Positions 28,878-36,702 of a stretch of DNA of 64,000 nt are shown one piece after another. Position 1 is the stretch's first letter, and every line of letters starts with the position of its first letter. Position numbers and translations under genes: made by a program. Location of the stretch: contig JAZLAU010000035.1 in the NCBI GenBank assembly GCA_045613305.1, positions 1 to 64,000 on the forward strand, given 5' to 3'. This DNA is from SFTJ01 sp045613305 (GTDB taxonomy: Bacteria > Bacteroidota > Bacteroidia > Bacteroidales > Muribaculaceae). The notes below the pieces were generated by a model, which ran no database searches, had not been told where the DNA came from, and saw only the letters and a list, made by a program, of their open reading frames with translations.

Positions 28878-30329
28878 TTATTGTTTCGTAATGGTAAAAT
28901 CAAATTGTAATCCACCATTGTTCCTGTTAAGTGCTGTTATGCTGCCTTTGTGAAATAAGATTGCGTTTCTCACGATTGACAACCCTAAACCAGTGCCACC
29001 GCTCACCCTCGATCTGCCATCGTCAACTCTATAGAATCGCTCAAATATTTTAATAAGATGTTCGGGAGCAACACCTTTACCATTATCATAGAATGAGAAA
29101 TTTATGATATCGTCAGACTCGCAAACACATTTTAAATACATATCAGTGCCTTCGGAGTAATTAACTGCATTTTCAAAAAGGTTCTTAAAGACAGATTCCA
29201 ACAAACTTGAATTGCCAATAATTTCTAAATCTTTAGGTATATCAATATGGAGATTCATAAATTTATCGGCTGGATACAATGAAAGGAACTCATTTGCTGT
29301 AGCATAAATCAATTTACTTAATTGCAACTCGCGAACCTCAATTTTGTTTGCAGCCTCTGTCATGCGTGTGATAATTGATATATCGTGCAGCAAATTTGCC
29401 AATCTTTGGGAGTTAGTGTACGATTTCTCAATTAATTCTTTTTTTGCATCTTCAGACAATTGACTGCCATGGTTGATGATAGTTTCAAGACATGCCTGTA
29501 TGGCATGAACCGGTGTCTTAAGTTCATGATTTATATTATTGGTCAATTGCTGCTTAATTCGAGTCTTTTCTGATTCTTCAAAAATTGCTTCTTGCAAATG
29601 TACGTCTCTCTCTTTGGCTGTTTTTTGAAGATTGCGATATAGGTTAACAATATGTCCGGAAATTTCACCCAATTCATTTTTAGGAAATTCGGCAATGTCA
29701 AAATTCTCAATATTGCCTCGTTCGGCTAATACTGCAAAATCTCTTAGTGCTTGCACATTTTTGCTAATGCGTCGCGATGCAAAGTATCCGAAGAGCGAAA
29801 TTACAATAGTTGTAATAATTATAATATACGTATATATTAAATTGATTGATAGAGAGTTTTTCAATGTGCTATTATACAATAGCGATGTGCGAACAACCAA
29901 ATTTTTTGCTAATGTTGCTGAATAGAAATAATCTTGGTCGTTTGCTGCCGATTGTCGACGAATTGTATATCCTTTCCCTGTTTTTATGGCATCAATCACT
30001 TCTTGCCTATCGCTGTGATTTTGCATGACTGCATTCTTGTTTGAGTCATATATCACATCACCGTTAAGAGCAATTAATGAAACTCTTACGGAATCAACTT
30101 TTGATAGTTGATTCACATAATTGTCATCTATTGTTTTGCCATTTTCAAGGTCACTTATAATTCGATTGTTAATTTCTTGGAGGCGTGTTTTTATAACTTC
30201 TACTTTATATTCCTTCTCTCTACTGTATTGTACGATACAAAAAGTGAACGTTATTATCCAAGTAAAAACTAAGATTGCTATAAATAGCCTATTCTGATAG
30301 TTAATCGTGCGTTTTAAAACCATAGCCAT
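28878..30329 (-). CDS. Sensor histidine kinase (PhoR-like by context)
   Basis: A 483-residue membrane kinase. One helix lies at about 13-33 and a second at about 165-187, enclosing a periplasmic sensor of about 130 residues; a linker follows. The H-box is NNINHELKTPVHAIQ (His near 270), the N-box NLFENAVNYSEG, G1 DNGKGVAPEHL and G2 GGTGLGLSIV. It overlaps the response regulator gene by 29 bases (23 if Met3 at 30323 is used), so the two are translationally coupled. PiT follows after 32 bases. The sensor shows no family I know, so PhoR-like is only an inference from the neighbouring phosphate transporter. Confidence 0.9.
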   Translation of the reverse strand: MAMVLKRTINYQNRLFIAILVFTWIITFTFCIVQYSREKEYKVEVIKTRLQEINNRIISDLENGKTIDDNYVNQLSKVDSVRVSLIALNGDVIYDSNKNAVMQNHSDRQEVIDAIKTGKGYTIRRQSAANDQDYFYSATLAKNLVVRTSLLYNSTLKNSLSINLIYTYIIIITTIVISLFGYFASRRISKNVQALRDFAVLAERGNIENFDIAEFPKNELGEISGHIVNLYRNLQKTAKERDVHLQEAIFEESEKTRIKQQLTNNINHELKTPVHAIQACLETIINHGSQLSEDAKKELIEKSYTNSQRLANLLHDISIITRMTEAANKIEVRELQLSKLIYATANEFLSLYPADKFMNLHIDIPKDLEIIGNSSLLESVFKNLFENAVNYSEGTDMYLKCVCESDDIINFSFYDNGKGVAPEHLIKIFERFYRVDDGRSRVSGGTGLGLSIVRNAILFHKGSITALNRNNGGLQFDFTITKQ

Positions 30330-30987
30330 AGCCTGATTTAGTAAATATGTTTTTACCGTATTTGCCTAATTTTTTTCGTAAACGATTAATGTTTACATCG
30401 ATTGTTCTGTCAACAACACAAACATCATCTTCCCACACTGAATCCAAAAGTTCATCACGAGTAAATACAAAATTTGTGTTCGACATAAGATAGCATAATA
30501 GATTAAACTCCTTTTTTGTTAAAAACAGTTCTTCTCCATCTATTAAACACCTTCGCTCAGCTATCAAGATTTCAAGATTCTCGTATTTTATTGTCTTTTG
30601 TTTTTGAGTTTCACAACGGCGAAGCACGCTTTTCACTCTCAAAATGAGTTCATTCATTGAAAACGGTTTCTTGATATAATCGTCGGCTCCTGTTTCAAAA
30701 CCTTTTATAATATCAATTTCTGAACTTAATGCAGTGCAAAATATAATTGGCTTTTTTGCCAGACTTTCATCTTCGCGCAATTTTGTTGCCAACTCAAATC
30801 CGTTCATCTTCTCGAGCATTACGTCAAGTATGAATAAATCATATTTTTTAAGATCGGGCTGTTTAAGCGCATCCTCAGCTGAACACACAGTGTCAACGCT
30901 AAATCCTGCTATTTCGAGATTGATTTTAAGAACATCGCACAAAACGCTCTCGTCTTCTACAACTAATATGTTTTGCATTTTTATCAT
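30301..30987 (-). CDS. OmpR/PhoB-family response regulator
   Basis: A 228-residue regulator. The receiver domain (1-120) has the acidic pair VVEDE, phospho-acceptor Asp in FILDVMLEKMNG, and Lys in DDYIKKPF. A winged-helix effector domain follows (SNTNFVFTRDELLDSVWEDD, then TIDVNINRLRKKLG). It is the first gene of the regulator-kinase-PiT operon. Two possible starts, 30987 and 30978, differ by three codons. A -7 promoter box (31005-31012) and a perfect palindrome (31032-31048) lie upstream and may allow autoregulation. It is expected to control phosphate uptake, but no pst or phoA genes are in the window to confirm. Confidence 0.92.
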   Translation of the reverse strand: MIKMQNILVVEDESVLCDVLKINLEIAGFSVDTVCSAEDALKQPDLKKYDLFILDVMLEKMNGFELATKLREDESLAKKPIIFCTALSSEIDIIKGFETGADDYIKKPFSMNELILRVKSVLRRCETQKQKTIKYENLEILIAERRCLIDGEELFLTKKEFNLLCYLMSNTNFVFTRDELLDSVWEDDVCVVDRTIDVNINRLRKKLGKYGKNIFTKSGYGYGFKTHD

Positions 30988-31004
30988 ATATAGTTTAACC
31001 TATG

Positions 31005-31012
31005 CAAATTTA
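31005..31012 (-). promoter_or_regulatory. -7 promoter box (TAAATTTG) for the regulator-kinase-PiT operon
   Basis: An exact TAnnTTTG match on the minus strand 18 bases before the first possible start. The -33 TTTG is absent; the palindrome at 31032-31048 sits where it would be. Confidence 0.6.
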
Positions 31013-31031
31013 TAAAGCATTATCTTCAATT

Positions 31032-31048
31032 TTATTACAAAGTAATAA
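31032..31048. promoter_or_regulatory. Perfect 17-bp palindrome, candidate operator
   Basis: TTATTAC-AAA-GTAATAA: 7-bp arms around a 3-bp centre. It lies about 20-36 bases beyond the -7 box of the regulator operon, in the position of the -33 region, where an activator would bind. AT-rich sequence makes a chance palindrome possible. Confidence 0.4.
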
Positions 31049-31122
31049 CATTTATAATCAAAAAAAAGTTTTTTCAGAAGACATTTATTTTGCGCAAACA
31101 ACAAATATTTTTCCTCAAAACA

Positions 31123-31153
31123 TTTGAATTAAAACGTTGATTTTATAAATTTG
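31123..31153 (+). promoter_or_regulatory. Promoter of bcp: TTTG-N19-TAAATTTG
   Basis: Both elements are exact: TTTG at 31123-31126 and TAAATTTG at 31146-31153, 26 bases before the bcp ATG. Confidence 0.8.
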
Positions 31154-31178
31154 AAAAGTAATTTAAACCGAATAAAAA

Positions 31179-31631
31179 ATGATTGAAATTGGACAAAAAC
31201 TGCCTGAAATTTTAGGCAAAGATCAAAATGGTAATACTCTTCACCTTAGCGATTTTGCAGGTAAAAAATTAGTTTTATACGTATATCCAAAAGACAACAC
31301 TCCTGGTTGCACAAACCAAGCTTGCAACTTGCGTGACAATTATGATGCATTGTTAAGCAACGGATTCGCAATAGTTGGTGCAAGTATTCAAAGTGAGGCA
31401 TCACACAAGAAATTTATAGAAAAATATGATTTGCCATTTCCAATTATTGCTGATACCGATAAAGTTTTAGTAGAAACACTTGGAGTTTATGGCGAAAAGA
31501 AAATGTGTGGGAAAGTTGGTATGGGAACATTTAGAACAACATTCATAACCGACGAAAATGGTGTTGTAACTGAAATCATCGGTCCAAAACAAGTAAAAGT
31601 AAAAGAACACGCCCAACAAATTCTTAAATAA
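31179..31631 (+). CDS. bcp: Thioredoxin-dependent peroxiredoxin, Bcp/PrxQ type
   Basis: A 150-residue peroxiredoxin that reduces peroxides with thioredoxin. The motif YPKDNTPGCTNQAC carries the peroxidatic Cys (in PGCT) and, five residues later, the resolving Cys (the atypical 2-Cys PrxQ arrangement). GMGTFRTTFITDENG near the C-terminus is also typical. It stands alone: full promoter in front and a strong terminator overlapping its stop codon. Confidence 0.95.
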   Translation: MIEIGQKLPEILGKDQNGNTLHLSDFAGKKLVLYVYPKDNTPGCTNQACNLRDNYDALLSNGFAIVGASIQSEASHKKFIEKYDLPFPIIADTDKVLVETLGVYGEKKMCGKVGMGTFRTTFITDENGVVTEIIGPKQVKVKEHAQQILK

Positions 31632-31670
31632 TAAATAAGCCTTGCTAAATTTTTAGCAAGGCTTATTTAT
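31631..31670. terminator. Bidirectional terminator between bcp and groEL
   Basis: A perfect 18-bp stem (31631-31648 with 31653-31670, loop 4). It starts at the last base of the bcp stop codon and serves the converging groEL transcript as well. Confidence 0.92.
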
Positions 31671-31692
31671 ATATATATGGTTTTGCTTATTC

Positions 31693-33321
31693 TTACATCA
31701 TGCCACCCATTCCTGGAGCTGCAGGTGCTGCAGGAGCCGCAGGTTCTGTCTTTTCTGCGATTACGCATTCTGTTGTCAAGAACATGCCAGCGATTGATGC
31801 TGCATTTTCAAGTGCAACGCGAGATACCTTAGCAGGGTCAATAACGCCAGTTTCAAACAAGTTTTCATATTTGTCTGTACGAGCATTATATCCGTAGTCA
31901 CCCTTACCTTCTTTTACTTTTTGAACAACAACTGCACCTTCAAGACCTGCATTTGCAACGATTTGGCGAAGAGGTTCTTCAATGGCGCGGCGAATGATTT
32001 CGATACCTGTAGTTTCATCATCGTTATCACCCTTAAAACCTTCAAGGCTTTCGATGCAACGGATGTATGCTACACCTCCACCAGGCACAATACCTTCCGC
32101 TACAGCAGCGCGAGTCGCACTCAATGCATCGTCAACTCGGTCCTTCTTTTCCTTCATCTCTACTTCAGATGGTGCGCCAATATAAAGAACTGCTACACCG
32201 CCCGCCATCTTAGCAAGACGTTCTTGCAATTTTTCTTTATCGTAGGTTGACTTTGTAGTTTCAATTTGAGTCTTGATTTGAGCCACACGGTCAGCAATAG
32301 CATTTTTGTCGCCAAGACCGTTGATAATAACAGTTGTTTCTTTGTTTACAGAAACTTTTTCTGCTGTGCCAAGCATGTCAATTGTAGCACCGTCGAGCTT
32401 AATACCCTTATCTTCCGATACTACCATACCGCCAGTTAGCACTGCGATGTCTTCAAGCATTTCTTTACGACGATCGCCAAAACCAGGAGCCTTAACTGCA
32501 CAAATCTTCAAGGCGCCACGAAGACGGTTTACTACCAATGTAGCAAGTGCTTCGCTATCAACATCTTCAGCGATAATCAACAAAGGACGTCCACTTTGAG
32601 CTGTTGCTTCAAGAATTGGTAACATATCCTTTAGGTTAGAAATCTTTTTGTCATATAGAAGAATGAAAGGATGGTCCATTTCACATTCCATCTTTTCACT
32701 ATTTGTAACGAAATATGGAGAAATGTATCCACGGTCGAATTGCATACCTTCAACCACTTCCACTGTTGTAGTTGTTCCCTTAGCTTCTTCAACTGTAATT
32801 ACACCTTCTTTTTTCACCTTTTTCATTGCTTCAGCAATAAGTTGTCCAATTTCAGCATCATTGTTAGCTGAAATGCGAGCTACGTTTTCAATCTTGTTGA
32901 AATCGTCGCCTACTTCTTGCGCTTGAGCTTTGATGCACTCTACAACCTTAGCAACAGCTTTATCAATACCGCGCTTCACATCCATTGGGTTTGCTCCTGC
33001 TGCGACATTTTTCAAGCCGGTGTTGATGATTGCTTGTGCAAGGAGTGTGGCTGTAGTTGTGCCATCGCCTGCGTCATCACCAGTCTTTGATGCAACTTCC
33101 TTTACAAGTTGTGCACCTATGTTTTGGAATTTATCTTCAAGTTCAATTTCTTTAGCAACACTTACACCGTCCTTTGTGATGTGAGGCGCACCAAATTTCT
33201 TTTCAAGAATCACGTTACGGCCTTTAGGACCAAGTGTTACCTTTACAGCGTTAGCCAATGCGTCAACGCCTTTCTTGAGCTCTTCACGAGCCTTTATATC
33301 GAATTTGATTTCTTTTGCCAT
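31693..33321 (-). CDS. groEL: Chaperonin GroEL (Hsp60)
   Basis: A 542-residue chaperonin subunit that forms double seven-membered rings and folds proteins with GroES. Landmarks are the opening MAKEIKFDIKAREELKKG, VTLGPKGRNVIL, the nucleotide-binding GDGTTTATLLAQ, and a C-terminal AAPAAPAAPGMGGMM tail. Sixteen bases separate it from groES. It ends before a bidirectional terminator. The sequence is well conserved and shows no irregularities. Confidence 0.99.
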   Translation of the reverse strand: MAKEIKFDIKAREELKKGVDALANAVKVTLGPKGRNVILEKKFGAPHITKDGVSVAKEIELEDKFQNIGAQLVKEVASKTGDDAGDGTTTATLLAQAIINTGLKNVAAGANPMDVKRGIDKAVAKVVECIKAQAQEVGDDFNKIENVARISANNDAEIGQLIAEAMKKVKKEGVITVEEAKGTTTTVEVVEGMQFDRGYISPYFVTNSEKMECEMDHPFILLYDKKISNLKDMLPILEATAQSGRPLLIIAEDVDSEALATLVVNRLRGALKICAVKAPGFGDRRKEMLEDIAVLTGGMVVSEDKGIKLDGATIDMLGTAEKVSVNKETTVIINGLGDKNAIADRVAQIKTQIETTKSTYDKEKLQERLAKMAGGVAVLYIGAPSEVEMKEKKDRVDDALSATRAAVAEGIVPGGGVAYIRCIESLEGFKGDNDDETTGIEIIRRAIEEPLRQIVANAGLEGAVVVQKVKEGKGDYGYNARTDKYENLFETGVIDPAKVSRVALENAASIAGMFLTTECVIAEKTEPAAPAAPAAPGMGGMM

Positions 33322-33337
33322 TTTGATATGCTTTTTA

Positions 33338-33610
33338 TTATTCTACAATTGCAAGAATGTCACTTTGACGCATCATCAAATACTTTGCGCCATCTACATC
33401 AAGCTCGGTTCCTGCATATTTACCATATAGTACGGTGTCACCCACCTTAACCACCATTTCTTCATCTTTAGTGCCATTGCCTGTTGCAACAACCTTACCC
33501 TTAAGTGGTTTTTCTTTGGCAGAATCTGGTATGATAATGCCGCCTGCTGTCTTTACTTCAGCCTCTGCTGGTTCAATTAGAACCCTGTCTGATAATGGTT
33601 TAATTGTCAT
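33338..33610 (-). CDS. groES: Co-chaperonin GroES
   Basis: A 90-residue lid subunit of the chaperonin: MTIKPLSDRVLIEP opening, mobile loop with AGGIIIPDSAKEKP, and GDTVLYGKYAGTEL. It is first in the groES-groEL operon. The upstream region has no TAnnTTTG box on the minus strand, which sets it apart from most genes here and suggests control by another factor; an inverted repeat lies at 33651-33682. No CIRCE element (TTAGCACTC-N9-GAGTGCTAA) is present. Confidence 0.98.
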   Translation of the reverse strand: MTIKPLSDRVLIEPAEAEVKTAGGIIIPDSAKEKPLKGKVVATGNGTKDEEMVVKVGDTVLYGKYAGTELDVDGAKYLMMRQSDILAIVE

Positions 33611-33650
33611 GATTGTATGTTTTTAATTTTTATTGTTTCGTTCAATTACA

Positions 33651-33682
33651 TATAGTTTAAGCATAATATGTGCCAAACTATA
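33651..33682. repeat. Inverted repeat upstream of groES
   Basis: TATAGTTT (33651-33658) and AAACTATA (33675-33682) form an 8-bp inverted repeat with a 16-base spacer, 41-72 bases before groES. Repeats of this size can bind a dimeric regulator, but its role is unproved. Confidence 0.4.
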
Positions 33683-33776
33683 GTTATAAATATAAAAATT
33701 GACATTTTGTCACACCATATTTAGTTGATAATTATTTTCAACTTTCATAATTTTTATCACAAAAGGAAGTAATATT

Positions 33777-33808
33777 TTTGTTTAATACATTTTTTGATTT
33801 TAATTTTG
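33777..33808 (+). promoter_or_regulatory. Promoter of the receiver-kinase gene: TTTG-N20-TAATTTTG
   Basis: TTTG at 33777-33780 and TAATTTTG at 33801-33808, both exact with 20-base spacing, 24 bases before the ATG at 33832. Confidence 0.8.
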
Positions 33809-33831
33809 CAATGAGTTGAATATCAGTAATT

Positions 33832-34962
33832 ATGAATCGAAACATTAATCCATCTGACTTTACCATACTTATAGTTGACGACAATGCCACTAATACTCTC
33901 CTATTAGATGCAATTCTAAAAAGGGAGAAGTATAAAACTATTATAGCATATAATGGCAAGGAAGCCATAGCGAAAATGCAAGAGTTGCATCCAGACCTTG
34001 TGCTGCTTGACATTATGATGCCCGAAATGGATGGATATCAAACTGCAGAATTAAAAACACAAATAGATTCGATAAAAGACATCCCGTTTTTATTCGTAAC
34101 TGCATTAAGTGACACCAACAACATGGTTAAGGGCTTTAAGGCTGGATGTAGCGACTTTATCTCAAAGCCATTTAATACCGAAGAGATTCTGATTAGAATA
34201 AGACATCAGCTTATGTCTGTGGCCGATAAAAGAACTATTATCAACCAGACAGACGAACTAAAGCGATTAATTCAGAATAGAGACAAATTGTATGCAGTTG
34301 TTGCTCATGATTTACGCTCACCGCTTGGCACCATTAAGTCGGTGCTAAACATTCTGGACGAAGGACTTGACGAAAACTCAATTGGCGATGACTATAAGGA
34401 ATTGCTGCATGCAATAACTGATAGTTCTAACGAATTATTTACTTTGCTTGAAGATTTATTGAGTTGGACAAAGTCCCAAATGGGCAAACTAATATTCCAG
34501 CCAAGCAGCTTCCAGTTTAGTGAAGCCATTAACGATGCAATAAAGTCGGCGTCTTCAATGGCTAACATTCATAACATAACAATTAATTACGTTGACAATA
34601 GCAAGTGCGAAGAATTTTGGGGCGACAAAAAAATGATTACAACTGTAGCGAGAAACATAATAGTTAACTCGATAAAATTCAGTGATGACGATTCGTCAAT
34701 TGACATTGAAACCAAAATTGAAGACTCTTACTTTATTTGTAATATAACTGATTATGGTTGCGGAATGAATGAAGAGGTTCAAAATGCACTAAGGGAGCAA
34801 ATTGGCATTACCACAACCGGCATACGACAAGAAGAAGGAACTGGTTTGGGATTATCGTTATGCAGAGAATTCATAAAGGTACATAAGGGAATACTTGACT
34901 TCTCTTCTGAAGAAAATGTAGGTTCTAAATTCACTTTTAAATTGCCTATTATTGCATATTAA
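33832..34962 (+). CDS. Soluble receiver-histidine kinase (REC-HisKA-HATPase)
   Basis: A 376-residue cytoplasmic protein with a receiver domain first (about 8-130; ILIVDDNAT acidic pair, phospho-acceptor in LVLLDIMMPEMDG, ISKPFN lysine) and then a histidine kinase: H-box VVAHDLRSPLGTIK (His near 160), N-box NIIVNSIKFS, G1 DYGCGM and G2 GTGLGLSLC. It has no membrane segment or sensory domain, so it probably receives phosphate from another kinase or modulates its own kinase through the receiver. No effector domain or DNA-binding partner is adjacent. It is divergent from groES and has a strong promoter and terminator of its own. Confidence 0.92.
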   Translation: MNRNINPSDFTILIVDDNATNTLLLDAILKREKYKTIIAYNGKEAIAKMQELHPDLVLLDIMMPEMDGYQTAELKTQIDSIKDIPFLFVTALSDTNNMVKGFKAGCSDFISKPFNTEEILIRIRHQLMSVADKRTIINQTDELKRLIQNRDKLYAVVAHDLRSPLGTIKSVLNILDEGLDENSIGDDYKELLHAITDSSNELFTLLEDLLSWTKSQMGKLIFQPSSFQFSEAINDAIKSASSMANIHNITINYVDNSKCEEFWGDKKMITTVARNIIVNSIKFSDDDSSIDIETKIEDSYFICNITDYGCGMNEEVQNALREQIGITTTGIRQEEGTGLGLSLCREFIKVHKGILDFSSEENVGSKFTFKLPIIAY

Positions 34963-35070
34963 ACTATAAAGTATTTACATAAATGCTTTACGCAATTTAG
35001 TCTGTCTGTTTATTCCTAAAAATATAATATAAGTGCTTTATTATCACACGCTAAAACAACTGAGAGGAAA

Positions 35071-35108
35071 TGAAAAAAGATAGTAGTTCATTCTACTATC
35101 TTTTTTCA
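35071..35108. terminator. Bidirectional terminator after the receiver-kinase and the fusion-kinase genes
   Basis: A perfect 16-bp stem (35071-35086 with 35093-35108, loop 6), with A-rich and T-rich arms, between the converging genes at 34962 and 35120. Confidence 0.9.
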
Positions 35109-35119
35109 TTATAGAGATA

Positions 35120-36289
35120 TTAATTTCTTCTAATAATAAGAGTAATAGCTTCTGGATTATCGGCAACAAACTTTTCAATGTTTTCAACCACCAAAGCCAG
35201 ATAACCGCCTCCGCCGGCACCAGGCATTTTCCATGCTAAAACACCATCCTTGTTTTTATATTTATTAATGTATGATTCCACACAATCGCGTATCATAGCC
35301 GGGAACATTGCTACTTGGGCCTCAAATGATGCTTTATATGCTTCAGCAAATCCACACAAGTCCTTTTTCATGATAGAATTCCAACAATAATCAGCCGCAT
35401 TTGCAAGATTTTCAACCTTAACTTTGGTAATATCCTTGCCTTCAACAACCGAGCAACCTGGTTTGCGAGGTTCCATAGGAATCAAACAAAGATGACTTTC
35501 CAACCATGAAAGAATGTCTTCATCATCACATCGTTCAATTTTTTCAGGCCAATAATGACCGTCATAATAGTGACGGCATAAGGCTGGCACACAAATGCCT
35601 ATTGAGTCCTGTGCCCCACTAATGATTCCGTCTGTTCGTTCGGGGTCATTTTCGAAGCAGAACACAAGTTTTGCTAATATTTCTGGCGACATGTCAGGAA
35701 GTTTCATCGGCCAGATTTTACGTATCATGTTACGTGTGGATGTCGACAATCCGCATCTGTCCCTGATTTCAAATGTGGGTTCTAAGCTGATTGTTATAGC
35801 CCATCCCGGAGCATAACAACTCACATATGGCTGGTCTATCCATGTGCCAGCTAAATCTAATCGTGTTGGGATGCTGCAAGTTTGTGTTTTCAACGATGTG
35901 CTTGAACGTGCTTCTAAACCTTCGGCAGGAGTTCGTTGCAATACAATGTATTCAATGCCTCTTTCTTTACAAAAATTTTTCTTAACATCGCTTCCACCAT
36001 CTTCATTAACGACTAAAATGTCGGGCTTTAGCATATCGACGGTTGGTATGAAGTCCATAATTCCTGAGCCTTCATTTATGTATGCATCTTTCACATATTT
36101 GATTGACTTTACCATAAACAAACGCTCTTGTTCTTTATATACAGTTTGATGGTTCTTATATTTCAAGATTGTTTCGTCGGAACCAATACCTACATATAAA
36201 TCACCAAAACTTGATGCTTGCCTGAAAAATTCAACATGACCACTGTGCAACAAGTCGTAGCAGCCTGAGACGAACACCTTTTTAGCCAT
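35120..36289 (-). CDS. Cytidylyltransferase/GHMP kinase-like fusion protein
   Basis: A 389-residue two-domain protein. The N-terminal nucleotidyltransferase (about 1-130) has the HxGH motif in YDLLHSGHVEF (His15, His18) and a SSTSLK motif near 130, in place of the ISSTxIR. The C-terminal half resembles the GHMP kinases of the fucokinase/heptose kinase type: IPTRLDLAGTWIDQP near 140, GAQDSIGI near 220 and GAGGGGYLALV near 365. The classical glycine/serine ATP loop is not seen. The order nucleotidyltransferase then kinase differs from Fkp (fucose-1-P guanylyltransferase with kinase at the C-terminus), but the logic of phosphorylating a sugar and activating it may be the same. It is 11 bases after a sugar mutarotase gene. 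Substrate unknown. Confidence 0.75.
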   Translation of the reverse strand: MAKKVFVSGCYDLLHSGHVEFFRQASSFGDLYVGIGSDETILKYKNHQTVYKEQERLFMVKSIKYVKDAYINEGSGIMDFIPTVDMLKPDILVVNEDGGSDVKKNFCKERGIEYIVLQRTPAEGLEARSSTSLKTQTCSIPTRLDLAGTWIDQPYVSCYAPGWAITISLEPTFEIRDRCGLSTSTRNMIRKIWPMKLPDMSPEILAKLVFCFENDPERTDGIISGAQDSIGICVPALCRHYYDGHYWPEKIERCDDEDILSWLESHLCLIPMEPRKPGCSVVEGKDITKVKVENLANAADYCWNSIMKKDLCGFAEAYKASFEAQVAMFPAMIRDCVESYINKYKNKDGVLAWKMPGAGGGGYLALVVENIEKFVADNPEAITLIIRRN

Positions 36290-36300
36290 AATTGTATATT

Positions 36301-36636
36301 TTATTTATCTAATTCAAAAATCCTTTCCATCAACTGCCATTTTTCTGTAGAAGTTGATTCCGCATTGCATCCCTGAAATTGAGCAACATATGCTTCCCAT
36401 TCTGCTTGTCGTGGTAATGTTGCCAAACGAGCATTGTCGGCCACAAAATCAAAGTCGTCAACCGTGTCCATTATCATAAACGCAACATTACCATGCAAAA
36501 ATATTTGCATGTCGATTATTCCAACTTCTTTAATGCCAGCTTGGATTTCAGGCCACACTTTTTTGTGGACTTCTATGTATGACTCAATGAGTTTTTTGTC
36601 TTCGGGTAAACTCAATATTTGACAAAACCTTTTCAT
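36301..36636 (-). CDS. L-rhamnose mutarotase-family protein
   Basis: A 111-residue protein of the RhaM family (DUF718), which interconverts anomers of L-rhamnose and related sugars. It shows the opening KRFCQILSLPEDKKLIESY, then YIEVHKKVWPEIQAGIKEVG (conserved H and W), and MDTVDDFDF. I use the ATG at 36636 (MKRFCQ); the frame runs 18 codons further upstream, but that part overlaps the tmRNA terminator at 36668-36697. Neighbour on the other side is the cytidylyltransferase/GHMP fusion, suggesting the sugar made available by the mutarotase is activated there. Confidence 0.88.
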   Translation of the reverse strand: MKRFCQILSLPEDKKLIESYIEVHKKVWPEIQAGIKEVGIIDMQIFLHGNVAFMIMDTVDDFDFVADNARLATLPRQAEWEAYVAQFQGCNAESTSTEKWQLMERIFELDK

Positions 36637-36667
36637 TGCGTGAAAAATATAATAAAATAATAAAAAT

Positions 36668-36697
36668 GCGCTAAATACAATTGATTGCATTTAGCGC
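36668..36697 (-). terminator. Intrinsic terminator of the tmRNA gene
   Basis: Arms 36668-36680 and 36685-36697 form a 13-bp stem with one G-U wobble on the minus strand and a 4-base loop. An AT-rich tract with many T follows. It lies 5 bases past the mature tmRNA 3' end and only 31 bases before the mutarotase start. Confidence 0.82.
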
Positions 36698-36702
36698 GTT
36701 TG

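Noticed and set aside
28878..30987. Frameshift between response regulator and kinase
   Set aside because: Each gene is complete with its own start and stop; the 29-base overlap is ordinary translational coupling.
33611..33831. CIRCE element or HrcA site for groES
   Set aside because: No TTAGCACTC-N9-GAGTGCTAA sequence is present; only the weaker TATAGTTT inverted repeat is found.
36301..36690. Longer mutarotase frame starting at 36690
   Set aside because: Its first 18 codons coincide with the tmRNA terminator hairpin; MKRFCQ fits the family start.
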